Assembly: GCA_036524155.1 (NCBI GenBank) | Contig: DATDCV010000363.1 | Span: forward strand, 1-22,801 | DNA: 22,801 bases | Reading direction: 5' to 3' | Source: DATDCV01 sp036524155 | GTDB taxonomy: Bacteria; Verrucomicrobiota; Verrucomicrobiia; Limisphaerales; UBA8199 | Shown here: one piece after another, positions 8,053 to 15,881 of the stretch | How the letters are laid out: every line of letters begins with the position of its first letter | Position numbering within the stretch: position 1 is the stretch's first letter | Program-made: the position numbers and the translations under genes | The notes under the pieces: model-generated | Databases searched by the model: none | What the model was told of the DNA's origin: nothing | The model's input: only the letters and a program-made list of their open reading frames with translations

Positions 8053-8200
8053 CCTTCTCATCCTTCTTCTCCTCCTCGTCCTCGTTCTCGTTCTCCTCCT
8101 CGTCCTCATCCTCCGTCTCGTGCTCGTCCTCCTTCTCGTTCTCCTCCTCTTCGTGCTCATCGAGGACGAGCACGAAGAGGAGGACGAGAACGAGGACGAT
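8053..8200. repeat. Pyrimidine-rich low-complexity tract folding back on a purine-rich arm
   Basis: From 8053 to 8158 the + strand is almost only T and C with regularly spaced G, in CTCGTC/CTTCTC-like hexamers. At 8161-8200 it switches to GAGGACGAG-like purine hexamers. Bases 8142-8158 pair perfectly with 8168-8184, a 17-bp stem with a 9-base loop, and pairing continues beyond with a 3-base offset. This is a potential cruciform or long mRNA hairpin. Reading it as protein gives only Glu/Asp or Arg/Ser/Pro runs, which I do not accept as a gene. Confidence 0.75.
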
Positions 8201-8294
8201 CGAAAATTGGGGCTTCCCCTCGCATCTACCCTCGGGCCGCCGATTATCGGATTTCGAATTTACATGCGGCCCGAGCTGGTGAAGCCTGAGGGGC

Positions 8295-9263
8295 ATGCCA
8301 TTCTTCCTCGGTATCGACGGCGGCGGAACGCGGACGCGGGCATTTCTGGTGGACGAATCCGGCGACAAGGGCGCCTGGGGCGAAGCCGGGGCGACCAATC
8401 CCATTCACGTGACGCCGGAACAGGTGCGCACGAACCTGGACGAGGTGGTGCGGCGTGCCTGCGCCGGGGCCGGCATCCCACGCACCGAATGCGTGTCAGC
8501 TTTTTTGGGGGTGGCGGGGGTCACAACCGCGGAGGGCCGGCACAAGCTGCAAACGGTCCTCCAGGGCTGCGGATTGGCACACGCGACGGTGGGCGTTGAC
8601 CATGATATCCGGATCGCGCTGGCCGGCGGACTGGCGGGCCAAGCCGGCATTGCGCTCATCGTTGGCACCGGCTCTTCCTGCTACGGCCGCGCCGCCGATG
8701 GCCGGACCTGGCAGACTGGCGGATGGGAGGCGCTAATCTCCGACGAGGGCAGCGGCTACTTCCTGGGCCGTGAAGCGATTGCCGCCGCCGCGCGCATGGC
8801 CGATGGCCGCACCGCCGACTCGCCTTTGCGAGCGCGCGTCTTTCAATGGCTCGAGATCACCACCATCGCCGATATCCTTCCCCGGGTGCATAACCGCGGG
8901 CTGAGCCGTTCGCAGATCGCGGCGTTCGCCCCCGCGTTAATCCAGTTGGCCGCGCAGGGCGACGTCGAAGCACTCTCGATCCTGGACCAGGGCGCACGGT
9001 TGCTGGCCGAAATGGTTGAAGCTAATTTCCGGATGTTGCCGACGAGCGATTTTCCTCGGGTGGTAATCACGGGCGGACTGGGCACCAGCAAGACGCTCTA
9101 TCGCGACAAAATCGTGGCTGAGATTCAGAAATTGCTGCCCTCGGCGGAGATTCAGGATCCGCTGCTGCCGCCGGCGATCGGCGCGACGCTGCTGGCGTTT
9201 GAGCAGGCCGGACGCCGTGTTGACCCGAGCTTCGCGGAGAGGTTGAGGCAATTCTCGACATGA
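8295..9263 (+). CDS. BadF/BadG/BcrA/BcrD-family ATPase, probable N-acetylglucosamine-type sugar kinase
   Basis: A 322-residue ASKHA-fold kinase. GIDGGGTRTRA (6-16) is the first phosphate loop, VDHDIRIAL (101-109) holds the likely catalytic Asp, VGTGSSCYG (123-131) is the second phosphate loop, and GGWEALISDEGSGYFLG (142-158) is the sugar-site signature seen in eukaryotic and bacterial GlcNAc kinases of this family. VVITGGLG (257-264) is the adenosine-site motif. Full length and lack of a reductase-type Cys pair favour a cytosolic sugar kinase over the activators of benzoyl-CoA or hydroxyglutaryl-CoA enzymes. ATG 8295 has only a poorly spaced GAGG upstream. A phosphosugar isomerase-like gene follows on the same strand after 184 bases, which fits hexose or amino-sugar use. 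The exact sugar is not known. Confidence 0.88.
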   Translation: MPFFLGIDGGGTRTRAFLVDESGDKGAWGEAGATNPIHVTPEQVRTNLDEVVRRACAGAGIPRTECVSAFLGVAGVTTAEGRHKLQTVLQGCGLAHATVGVDHDIRIALAGGLAGQAGIALIVGTGSSCYGRAADGRTWQTGGWEALISDEGSGYFLGREAIAAAARMADGRTADSPLRARVFQWLEITTIADILPRVHNRGLSRSQIAAFAPALIQLAAQGDVEALSILDQGARLLAEMVEANFRMLPTSDFPRVVITGGLGTSKTLYRDKIVAEIQKLLPSAEIQDPLLPPAIGATLLAFEQAGRRVDPSFAERLRQFST

Positions 9264-9282
9264 ACCGCAGGTGTCTGCTTCG

Positions 9283-9393
9283 TCCCGGCGCGCGGACTTC
9301 AGTCCGCAGCGATACCCGCCTGGCCGTTGCGTTTGGAATGCTGAAATTCCCTGTTGGCGGGCGTTGCTGCGGACTGAAGTCCGCGCGCCGGGA
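9283..9393. repeat. Perfect 28-bp inverted repeat made of two REP-like hairpins
   Basis: Bases 9283-9310 are the exact reverse complement of 9366-9393, with 55 bases between. Each arm carries its own hairpin, GCGGACT with AGTCCGC around a two-base loop, next to a CCCGGCGC flank. Two such elements in opposite orientation form a BIME-like pair. It fills most of the gap between the sugar kinase and the isomerase-like gene. Confidence 0.85.
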
Positions 9394-9447
9394 GCAGCAT
9401 CCCCTCGTTTCCAGTGCCACCCTGGCCCCAACCGCAGGAGCACGAAC

Positions 9448-11220
9448 GTGAGGCCGTCCAACTACGATAAATTTCCGTTCGTCGAGGTGCCTGGGGCCGA
9501 CACTGCTTGCGTGGCAGGCTGGCCCGACATTGGCCGCCGGTTGCTCGAGACCCTCAGGCGGCGCCCGAGCGCCAAAACCGTGCTGGTCATTGACTGTTAC
9601 CCAGGCGTTGCGGAGGACGATCTGGTTGAAGCGCTCAGCGTAGCGCTTCAACCGAACGTGGTTGTGCGGGCTCGCGAAGCGCTCAAAACCGAAACCGAAA
9701 TCAATCGCCTGTGCGAACCTTTTCTCGGCGGCGGCGATCCGGTCTTCGGGTTTCTCAGCCCGTTGGATCTGCCGGAGTTCTTCAACCGGGCCAAAATCGC
9801 CGCACTCCAGAAGAGGGTGCGCGGCAGCACCGGCCTGGCGCTGGTCCTCGGCACGGGAGCGACGCTCATCGCCCCGGGAGATGTGCTGGTTTACGCGGAT
9901 CTCGCCCGCTGGGAGATTCAGCAACGGCAGAGACGCAAAGAGATTGGCAACCTCGGGATCGACAACGCCGCCGCGCCCCCCGGCCTTAAATACAAACGCG
10001 CCTTTTTTATCGATTGGCGCGTCGCCGATCGCTGGAAGAAACCACTGCTCAACACGATGGATTTTCTCCTCGACACCACCGAGCCCCAGCAGCCGAAGCT
10101 GGCGGACGGCGCGGCAGTGCGGCGTGGCCTGGCTGAAGCTGTTGCCCGGCCGTTTCGGGTCGTGCCGTTCTTCGACCCCGGCCCCTGGGGCGGTCAGTGG
10201 ATGAAGGAGGTCTGCGACCTCGACCGTTCGGTCGCGAATTTCGCCTGGTGCTTTGATTGTGTCCCCGAGGAAGATTCGCTGAGACTTAGTTTCGGAGCGC
10301 ACGTTGTCGAGATCCCCGCCGTCGACCTGGTTTTCCAGCAACCGCGCCGTTTGTTGGGCGACCCGGTTCACGGCCGATTCGGCGATGAGTTCCCCATCCG
10401 TTTCGATTTCCTCGACACGATGGGCGGCGGCAACCTCAGCTTCCAGGTCCATCCGCTCACCGAGTACATCCAGCAAAAGTTCGGCCTGCACTACACGCAG
10501 GACGAGAGTTACTACCTGCTGGATGCCGGTCCGGACGCGTGCGTGTACCTCGGCTTGAAAGAAGGCGTGGACCCGGCGGCGCTCGCGCGCGACCTGCGAG
10601 CGGCCCAGCGCGGCGGCCCTCCTTTTCCCGACCAGCTTCACGTCAACCGCTGGCCCGCCAAAAAGCACGATCACTTTCTCATCCCCGCCGGCACCTGCCA
10701 TTGTTCAGGCAGAAACAGCATGGTCCTGGAAATCTCCTCAACTCCTTACCTCTTCACCTTCAAGATGTGGGACTGGGGCCGGCTTGGCCTCGATGGCCTG
10801 CCCCGGCCGATCCATCTCGAGCACGGTTTGGCAAATATCCAGTGGGATCGCACGACGGAATGGGTGCGCGCGCAGCTCATTAACCGCGTCGAACCCGTCG
10901 CCGCCGGCCCCGGCTGGCGCGAGGAGCGCACCGGCCTTCACGAACGCGAATTCATTGAAACCCGTCGTCACTGGTTCACCGGGCGCGTTCCACACCATAC
11001 CGGCGGGATCGAACGGGGCAGCGTGAACGTGCTCAACCTGGTCGAGGGCCGCGAGGCGGTCGTCGAAAGCCCCGACAACGCCTTCGCTCCGTTCGTCGTC
11101 CACTACGCCGAAACGTTTATCGTCCCCGCCGCCGTCGGTCCCTACACCATCTCCCCGCACGGCGCCGTCACTACTGGCGAGTGCGCCACCATTAAGGCCT
11201 CCGTGAGGACCGGACTGTGA
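9448..11220 (+). CDS. Class I mannose-6-phosphate isomerase-like protein with long N-terminal domain
   Basis: A 590-residue protein. The second half is cupin-like and resembles type I phosphomannose isomerase: QVHP at 333-336 (Gln333 and His335 as metal ligands), DESYY (Glu353), and GTCHCSG (His418) in place of the usual G.xHA motif. A further beta-rich part runs to the C-terminus. Residues 1-230 are an extra domain beginning SNYDKFP, with VIDCYPGV, ALVLGTGATLI and LVYADLARWEIQ segments; I recognise this layout from database proteins called class I mannose-6-phosphate isomerases, but the N-terminal activity is unknown to me. GTG 9448 is chosen because GGAG lies seven bases upstream and it starts just before the conserved block; a longer frame from 9271 would translate the inverted repeat. 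It probably interconverts a phosphosugar made by the preceding kinase. Confidence 0.85.
   Translation: MRPSNYDKFPFVEVPGADTACVAGWPDIGRRLLETLRRRPSAKTVLVIDCYPGVAEDDLVEALSVALQPNVVVRAREALKTETEINRLCEPFLGGGDPVFGFLSPLDLPEFFNRAKIAALQKRVRGSTGLALVLGTGATLIAPGDVLVYADLARWEIQQRQRRKEIGNLGIDNAAAPPGLKYKRAFFIDWRVADRWKKPLLNTMDFLLDTTEPQQPKLADGAAVRRGLAEAVARPFRVVPFFDPGPWGGQWMKEVCDLDRSVANFAWCFDCVPEEDSLRLSFGAHVVEIPAVDLVFQQPRRLLGDPVHGRFGDEFPIRFDFLDTMGGGNLSFQVHPLTEYIQQKFGLHYTQDESYYLLDAGPDACVYLGLKEGVDPAALARDLRAAQRGGPPFPDQLHVNRWPAKKHDHFLIPAGTCHCSGRNSMVLEISSTPYLFTFKMWDWGRLGLDGLPRPIHLEHGLANIQWDRTTEWVRAQLINRVEPVAAGPGWREERTGLHEREFIETRRHWFTGRVPHHTGGIERGSVNVLNLVEGREAVVESPDNAFAPFVVHYAETFIVPAAVGPYTISPHGAVTTGECATIKASVRTGL
9624..9653. 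other. Perfect 12-bp stem-loop inside the isomerase-like gene
   Basis: GGTTGAAGCGCT (9624-9635) is the exact reverse complement of 9642-9653, with the six-base loop CAGCGT. It is in frame and encodes part of DLVEALSVALQP. It could be a stem-loop tolerated inside the gene or a chance effect of Leu/Ala codons. Confidence 0.5.
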
Positions 11221-11265
11221 TACCACACATGTCCCCCGCCCCGTCGTCCTCCCGTAGCAGTAAAC

Positions 11266-11466
11266 TCAGCCGGTTGTCGCCACCCAGAATTGTTGACGGT
11301 CGGGATCCCATGCCAGGCCCTTTCTTCCTGTGTCCTGGCTTGGGAGGAAGTGCCTGGTGGCAGATGTCGCTAGCTCCGGCAGCTTGCTTCGGATCACCTT
11401 CGCCCTGTCGATGCCGATGGCGGATGAGGTGACGTAGTGGTTTTCTCGAAAGCTCCGGCTGCCCAA
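11266..11466 (-). pseudogene. Truncated copy of the C-terminal propeller region of the Ser/Thr kinase gene at 13275-15881
   Basis: The frame contains GLAWDPDRQQFWVATT, identical over 16 residues to residues 795-810 of the intact kinase. It ends at TGA 11268-11266, where the kinase has an AGG codon a few residues further on. Bases 11271-11350 align with 13451-13530 without gaps. In the first 45 aligned bases I count six differences, all transitions at synonymous third positions. Upstream of 11350 similarity fades quickly (LPSQDTG against LPTRDTG is the last clear block). The rest of the gap 11221-11790 has no recognised gene; it holds only this remnant and the stem-loop at 11730-11758. Confidence 0.7.
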
Positions 11467-11729
11467 ATCCTAAAGCACCTTCCCGGCTCTCTTGTCCGCG
11501 CCATCGAGTTGGGCCAGGTTCAGCGCGCACTTGGCGGACCTATCCTGGCGCAGTTTCTTGGGGGATCATTGTGGGTAGAGACTGAGCCACGGGCGATGGT
11601 CCACGTGTGCGTGCGCTTCAACTCCAGCCGGCGAAAAGTCAGTTTCGTGGTTTGCAAGCGAAAACCGAACAGCGGCGGGAAAGCAACTCGATTCGCAGGC
11701 GTTCAGGACATCGAATATCGAATGAAGCA

Positions 11730-11758
11730 GGGGCTCTCGCAGACGAAGCGAAAGCCCC
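11730..11758 (-). terminator. Stem-loop downstream of the kelch gene
   Basis: GGGGCT and TCGC (11730-11740) pair with GCGA and AGCCCC (11748-11758) around one mismatch, with a seven-base loop. It lies about 30 bases past the kelch stop in the direction of transcription. Only scattered Ts follow, so a terminator role is possible but not firm. Confidence 0.35.
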
Positions 11759-11790
11759 CCGCGATCTGCCGCTTTCAATAACCCTAGGCC

Positions 11791-12966
11791 CTACGGAACT
11801 AGAACTGTCCGGTAGAAACGACTCGGCAGACCGGCAGACCCCCAGTCAACTACCCTGAAGGGACTGCTGGGCAGCATAAAATTGGTCAGCGCGGCCCAGC
11901 TAGCCGCGCCACCCAGAGTAGTTGCGTAGTCGATGCGATATGTCTGTCCCACTATCCCATTGATGACTATACTACCGATGACCTCGGCGCGCGTGAATTG
12001 TATGTCAGTGTATTCCACGCGAGTGGTTTCGACCATTGGACTGCTCTCGCCGCCAATGGAATAGAGTCGCCCGCTGATCCCCATGACGAGGGTCATATTG
12101 TTGTTGCCAAAGTTCAGGGGCGGATAGGCAAACCATGTGTCCGTTGCCGGATCATACCGGTCAACCCGGCCTACAAACCCGCCATCCCACCCTCCGACAG
12201 CGTAAAAGCTGCCGTCCGCGCCCTGGATCCCCTGAAGCTGTCGTGCTGCTGGGATGGGAGACTTAGACACCCAACCGGCACCGAGATTCCGCAAGTCCAG
12301 ACACTCGACGGAGCTCAAAAGCTGCAAATTCTTCACTCCGCCTACTGCGAAGATCCGGTCGTTGCCGTCAATAAACACGCCGTGGTAGCACCGGCCCGTA
12401 TTCAGAGGTGGAAGAGTGGTCCACGTGCTTTCATTAGGATCGAATCGCTGAACCAATGCGGTGCCCTCTTCCATAACCGTCAGCCCGCCCATAAGGTAAA
12501 TCAGACCTTTGCTATCTACGACCCCCTGGGCGAACGATCGACGATTAGGCATAGTGCCCGCGGCGATCCAGCGATCCCCCGTCAGATCGTACCGATAAAT
12601 ACTGTTAGTAATTCCATATGGAGTATCGCCGCCGAATAGCCAAATCCCTCCAGCCTTATCTTTGACCACTGTGGACCAGCCCGTGGGCACGGTTAGTGCA
12701 GCCACGCTTTCCCATCGCTGAGTAGCTTCGTCGAACCGCTCAACTGCTGCAGAATAGCCATTCGAGGTGGCTACCCACCCGCCGATGACGTAAATCTTGC
12801 CATCCGAACCGACAATCCCGGCCGCAGCAGTGCGGGCAGTGGGCATTTCAACGCCGAGATGCCATGTATCGGCAAATGCCTGCCAGGTCAATGTCATTGA
12901 AACCAAGAGTGCAACAAGCACTCGCATTCCGATTCCATTCTTAATCCACGACTTTTCTTCTTTCAT
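11791..12966 (-). CDS. Secreted kelch-repeat beta-propeller protein
   Basis: A 391-residue exported protein. Residues 14-32 form a signal peptide, likely cut after AFA (32). Six kelch motifs follow, marked by Gly-Gly pairs at 62-63, 112-113, 160-161, 209-210, 258-259 and 305-306, each with downstream Tyr and Trp (for example YDPATDTW), so a six-bladed propeller is expected. Residues 330-391 form a C-terminal module (YRIDYATTL, then RFYRTVLVP at the end) that I associate with exported Verrucomicrobiota proteins, perhaps for sorting or cell-surface attachment. ATG 12966 gives a basic n-region; ATG 12927 (MRVLV) is an alternative, and neither has a strong ribosome-binding site. GC is lower than the neighbours: 28 and 32 of 60 in two lines counted by hand, against 38 and 40 of 60 in the oxidoreductase gene. 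The ligand is unknown. Confidence 0.88.
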   Translation of the reverse strand: MKEEKSWIKNGIGMRVLVALLVSMTLTWQAFADTWHLGVEMPTARTAAAGIVGSDGKIYVIGGWVATSNGYSAAVERFDEATQRWESVAALTVPTGWSTVVKDKAGGIWLFGGDTPYGITNSIYRYDLTGDRWIAAGTMPNRRSFAQGVVDSKGLIYLMGGLTVMEEGTALVQRFDPNESTWTTLPPLNTGRCYHGVFIDGNDRIFAVGGVKNLQLLSSVECLDLRNLGAGWVSKSPIPAARQLQGIQGADGSFYAVGGWDGGFVGRVDRYDPATDTWFAYPPLNFGNNNMTLVMGISGRLYSIGGESSPMVETTRVEYTDIQFTRAEVIGSIVINGIVGQTYRIDYATTLGGAASWAALTNFMLPSSPFRVVDWGSAGLPSRFYRTVLVP

Positions 12967-13274
12967 AGAGGGTTTGGTTCTTAGTTATAGTTTTTTGTTT
13001 GCCTTCGCCGCGCGTGAAGCACCCGGCCAATTTCATCCCGGGCGTGGCAAACAGCGCTGGCCTTTGTGCGGCTATAATCCGCGCCAGAGCTTCCTCGCTG
13101 CATGCCAACCCGGGTCGGCCTTCTCATTCGCGCGGCCTTGCCGTCCGTAGTGCACTACGGACGCAGGGGAGCGTTTCTTAACAAGAATCTTAAAGAACTT
13201 AGGAGATCGAACCTCCCCGTGAAGAGGATAACGACTGCTCGATTGATCCGCCTCCTGCGAAGAATTACCGCGGC
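12967..13274. other. Gap between the Ser/Thr kinase and kelch genes
   Basis: No gene is supported here. The only structured element I see is the 22-bp palindrome listed separately. A TATAAT at 13072-13077 on the + strand has no good -35 partner and no + strand gene downstream. Confidence 0.5.
13142..13163. repeat. Perfect 22-bp palindrome
   Basis: CGTCCGTAG, TGCA and CTACGGACG form a perfect palindrome, usable as a 9-bp stem with a four-base loop. It lies between the kinase stop and the kelch start, both on the - strand. It could be a transcription-end hairpin without a T run, an operator, or a single copy of another REP-like family. Confidence 0.6.
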
Positions 13275-15881
13275 TCAGTCGGCGAGCTTGATCTTCCAGA
13301 CCCGATTGCCGTGCGGAAGGGCCCAGAGGTGACCGTCGCCGTAAGCGAGGGCACGGTAATTCCCCTTAAACTCCCGGCCACGGCCGGGCTCCAGGCGGCC
13401 TTCGCGGATGGCGACCTCACGGTCGACGGCGTAGACCCTGCCCCCGCCGGCGGTCGTCGCCACCCAGAACTGCTGGCGGTCGGGGTCCCACGCCAACCCG
13501 GACAGCCCGGTGTCCCGCGTGGGGAGAGAAAGCCTCGCGGTAAGGCTACTCAGGTCAAGCGCGTGCAGGCCGTAGTTGGTGGAGGCCGGATCATTCTCCA
13601 GCAACCACAGAAGCTGGCCATCGAAAGCGCAATGCGTGGGCCGGTTGATGTGCCTTCCCTCCGTCGTCTTTGGTTGGCCCAGGAGTGAGTAGGTGGCCTT
13701 TGAGGGGTGCAGCTCATAGACCGCCCCGGGGTGGACGCTGGTAAGCAACAAACGGTCCTGGCACGACGCCAAAGCCGAGAAGCCCTGCAGTTCGTCCCGC
13801 AGTAAAAACCGCGCCACCGGCTGCGATAGGTTCCGGGTTCGGAGATCAAACTGTCGCAGCAACATTATGCGACTGTCACTGGGACCCGCGTGATCCATCA
13901 CCCACAAGCCGGAAGTGACAAAACCGAAGGCAATCTCAGACGCATCGGCGAGGGAGATGACCTCGACGACATCGCCGAAACCCACGATGCGCTTGCGCAG
14001 TTTGAAGGTCACGGGTCCAGCCCTTACGTCGTCGCGCGAAATTGTTTGCGCGTCCGACGGTAGAAAGTCCTCGTGCCGCACCTGAAGCCTGACGGGCCAC
14101 GCGTCGGGGATGAGCTTAAAAGCGCCATTCTCCCGTGTGGTGGCCAGCCGCATTTCCCTATGGCCGGCGATGGCCATCACCGACGCCTCGGGAAGCGGCT
14201 GCCCCGTCCGCTCGATGACGACGGAGCCAATTACGACCTCCCCGGGCGGCCTGGCTTTGACCTCGATCTTCCTGAGGCGCAAGTCAGCGAAGGAACGCTC
14301 CCACCCTAACGAGCTGTAGACGTCCGCAAGCAACCGCAAATGCCATGCTTGAAGGCTGGTCAAATCGGCGATCTCGTATTTTTCAGGAACGGAAGCGTCG
14401 GGGTAGACGATCGCCGCGCGATGCCGCGGCAGCAGGTCGACACGCACTCGGGTGTGGCTCAACGGCACGGCCACATCGGGGGGCCCGGATTCCCCCAGGG
14501 GGGGCATGCTTAGGAGCAGCACACAATGGGAATCGAGCCGCTCGCGAGGCGGGTTGCCGTCCGAGACAGTTATCACCGACCAGCCGTGCCGATTCGTGCC
14601 CGCCAACTCTATTTCGACCTGGCATTCCCCATACTGCCGCAGGTCCGTTTTGAGGTCCACCCACGCCGCGCCGCGCGTCGTATACCCCTCCTTATGCTGT
14701 GCCTTGCCTTGGATGACCAATTCACCGTTCGCCACATCCACACTCAGCTCACGTTCGCCCGCACGAAACTTGCTGGGCCAGTTGGTGGTGCCCCAGCCCC
14801 AGACGTTGGTGTTGAGTCGCGGGGAATCGAAGTCGCCGCTGAACAGGATTTTGGGTCGTGCCACGGTCCGCCTGCCGTTGGCAAAGCCGACGACCCAAAC
14901 CGTTCCGGCCATAGCTCCCAGGCCCAGCGCCACCAGGGCGGCCGCCTTCAGTCGCCGGAGCCGACGCCGGTGGGTTCGAGCCTGGCGCAACGATCTGCCG
15001 TCCCGCAACAGTTCCAGGTCTTCTATCATTTCCGCCGCTGACTGGTAGCGCTGGCTCGGATCGGTGTCGCAGGCTTTTACGAGGACTTCGTTCAGCTCCA
15101 GCAAAGCCGACGCGTCAGCTTGCGCCGCGAGCTGGGCGGGCAGGTCAGGGAATTCCTGTCGGTCTTTCCCGGTCGCTGCTTCGTAGAGAATTTTCCCCAG
15201 GCTGTAGATGTCCGCCTGGACGCTGCCGGGGCCCTCGGGCGGCATGTAGCCCAGTGTGCCGACGTACGACAGCGAATCCCCCAGCTCGGCGACGGTTCCT
15301 ACGTCGGCCAGCTTCGGCTGGCCGCCAATGAAAATGATGTTGGAGGGCTTGACGTCCCGATGGACCAGGCCGCGGGAATGCAGAAACTCGAGTGCCCGGG
15401 CCAGGCGTAATCCCGCTTCCACGACCTCTGCGACCGGAAGAGGCGCCCGCGACGCCAGCTCCAGGGCCAGCGTGTGTGGCGCGTGTGTGCTTTCGGAGGC
15501 CGGCCCGTTCGCCGACCGGCTCGTGGCGCCACCCGAGTCCGCGATGTCGTCCGCCAGCTCCATGACGTAGTAGAAGAACCCTTCCGGCTCGCTGCTGCCC
15601 ACCTGCAAAACATCGACCAAGCCTTCGTGCTCGCGGGATACTGGCTCGTAATTGCGAATGCCGGCCAGTTCCCGCTCGTAGGGGCGCGCTTCGCGGAAAT
15701 TGCCGCGCCGGACGATCTTAACGGCGCGCAGCGAGCCCAGCGCGCACCGCGCGATCCAGACCTCGCCATAACTTCCGCGCGCGATGGGGCGCAGCAGCGT
15801 GTGGTCGGGAATGATGGGCCCTATCCCCGCCTCGGGGACCGTGCTTCCCGGCGTTTCCGATGAGCCAGGCTCTCCTGACAT
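13275..15881 (-). CDS. Membrane Ser/Thr protein kinase (Hanks type) with large extracytoplasmic sensor region
   Basis: 868 residues. The cytoplasmic kinase domain (about 27-295) has the glycine loop ARGSYGEVW, Lys55 in AVKIV, HRDVKPSN (174-181), a metal-binding Asp193 in LADVG where DFG is usual, GTLGYMPPE and ADIYSLG, so it should be active. A basic stretch (305-311) precedes one membrane helix (about 312-333). Outside, about 345-540 resembles a concanavalin/LamG-like beta-sandwich (FSGDFDSPRLN at its start). About 548-628 is a carboxypeptidase-regulatory-like fold, and about 635-868 is a propeller-like tail with WVMDHAG, GLAWDPDRQQFWVATT and LAYGDGHLWALPHGNRVW. The ECF sigma gene lies 280 bases upstream on the same strand, so the kinase likely senses an outside signal and controls that factor. 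No strong ribosome-binding site precedes ATG 15881. The part at 13451-13530 recurs in the remnant at 11271-11350. Confidence 0.9.
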   Translation of the reverse strand: MSGEPGSSETPGSTVPEAGIGPIIPDHTLLRPIARGSYGEVWIARCALGSLRAVKIVRRGNFREARPYERELAGIRNYEPVSREHEGLVDVLQVGSSEPEGFFYYVMELADDIADSGGATSRSANGPASESTHAPHTLALELASRAPLPVAEVVEAGLRLARALEFLHSRGLVHRDVKPSNIIFIGGQPKLADVGTVAELGDSLSYVGTLGYMPPEGPGSVQADIYSLGKILYEAATGKDRQEFPDLPAQLAAQADASALLELNEVLVKACDTDPSQRYQSAAEMIEDLELLRDGRSLRQARTHRRRLRRLKAAALVALGLGAMAGTVWVVGFANGRRTVARPKILFSGDFDSPRLNTNVWGWGTTNWPSKFRAGERELSVDVANGELVIQGKAQHKEGYTTRGAAWVDLKTDLRQYGECQVEIELAGTNRHGWSVITVSDGNPPRERLDSHCVLLLSMPPLGESGPPDVAVPLSHTRVRVDLLPRHRAAIVYPDASVPEKYEIADLTSLQAWHLRLLADVYSSLGWERSFADLRLRKIEVKARPPGEVVIGSVVIERTGQPLPEASVMAIAGHREMRLATTRENGAFKLIPDAWPVRLQVRHEDFLPSDAQTISRDDVRAGPVTFKLRKRIVGFGDVVEVISLADASEIAFGFVTSGLWVMDHAGPSDSRIMLLRQFDLRTRNLSQPVARFLLRDELQGFSALASCQDRLLLTSVHPGAVYELHPSKATYSLLGQPKTTEGRHINRPTHCAFDGQLLWLLENDPASTNYGLHALDLSSLTARLSLPTRDTGLSGLAWDPDRQQFWVATTAGGGRVYAVDREVAIREGRLEPGRGREFKGNYRALAYGDGHLWALPHGNRVWKIKLAD

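Larger units (their letters stand above)
7548..8294. other. Gene-poor stretch with repeats between the pseudopilin and the BadF kinase
   Basis: No convincing gene. A short frame at 7866-7988 (ATG to TGA, 40 residues, starting MTKAIIWGQLNPEK) looks protein-like in composition but has no clear ribosome-binding site or recognised family; it could be a small gene or a remnant. The stretch also holds a possible terminator, an exact 8-bp tandem repeat and a pyrimidine-rich tract that switches to purine, each listed separately. Confidence 0.5.

Noticed and set aside
7940..8404. A - strand frame with long Glu/Asp runs that looks like an acidic protein
   Set aside because: The runs come from the low-complexity purine/pyrimidine tract, and the frame overlaps the start of the BadF kinase.
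9067..10701. A 544-codon - strand open frame
   Set aside because: It crosses the inverted repeat and runs antisense to the sugar kinase and isomerase-like genes; it shows no motifs.
11437..11781. A 114-codon + strand frame in the gap before the kelch gene
   Set aside because: It has no recognisable motif or ribosome-binding site, and it runs over the remnant and the stem-loop.
13072..13077. TATAAT box on the + strand
   Set aside because: There is no matching -35 element and no + strand gene or RNA downstream that I can support.
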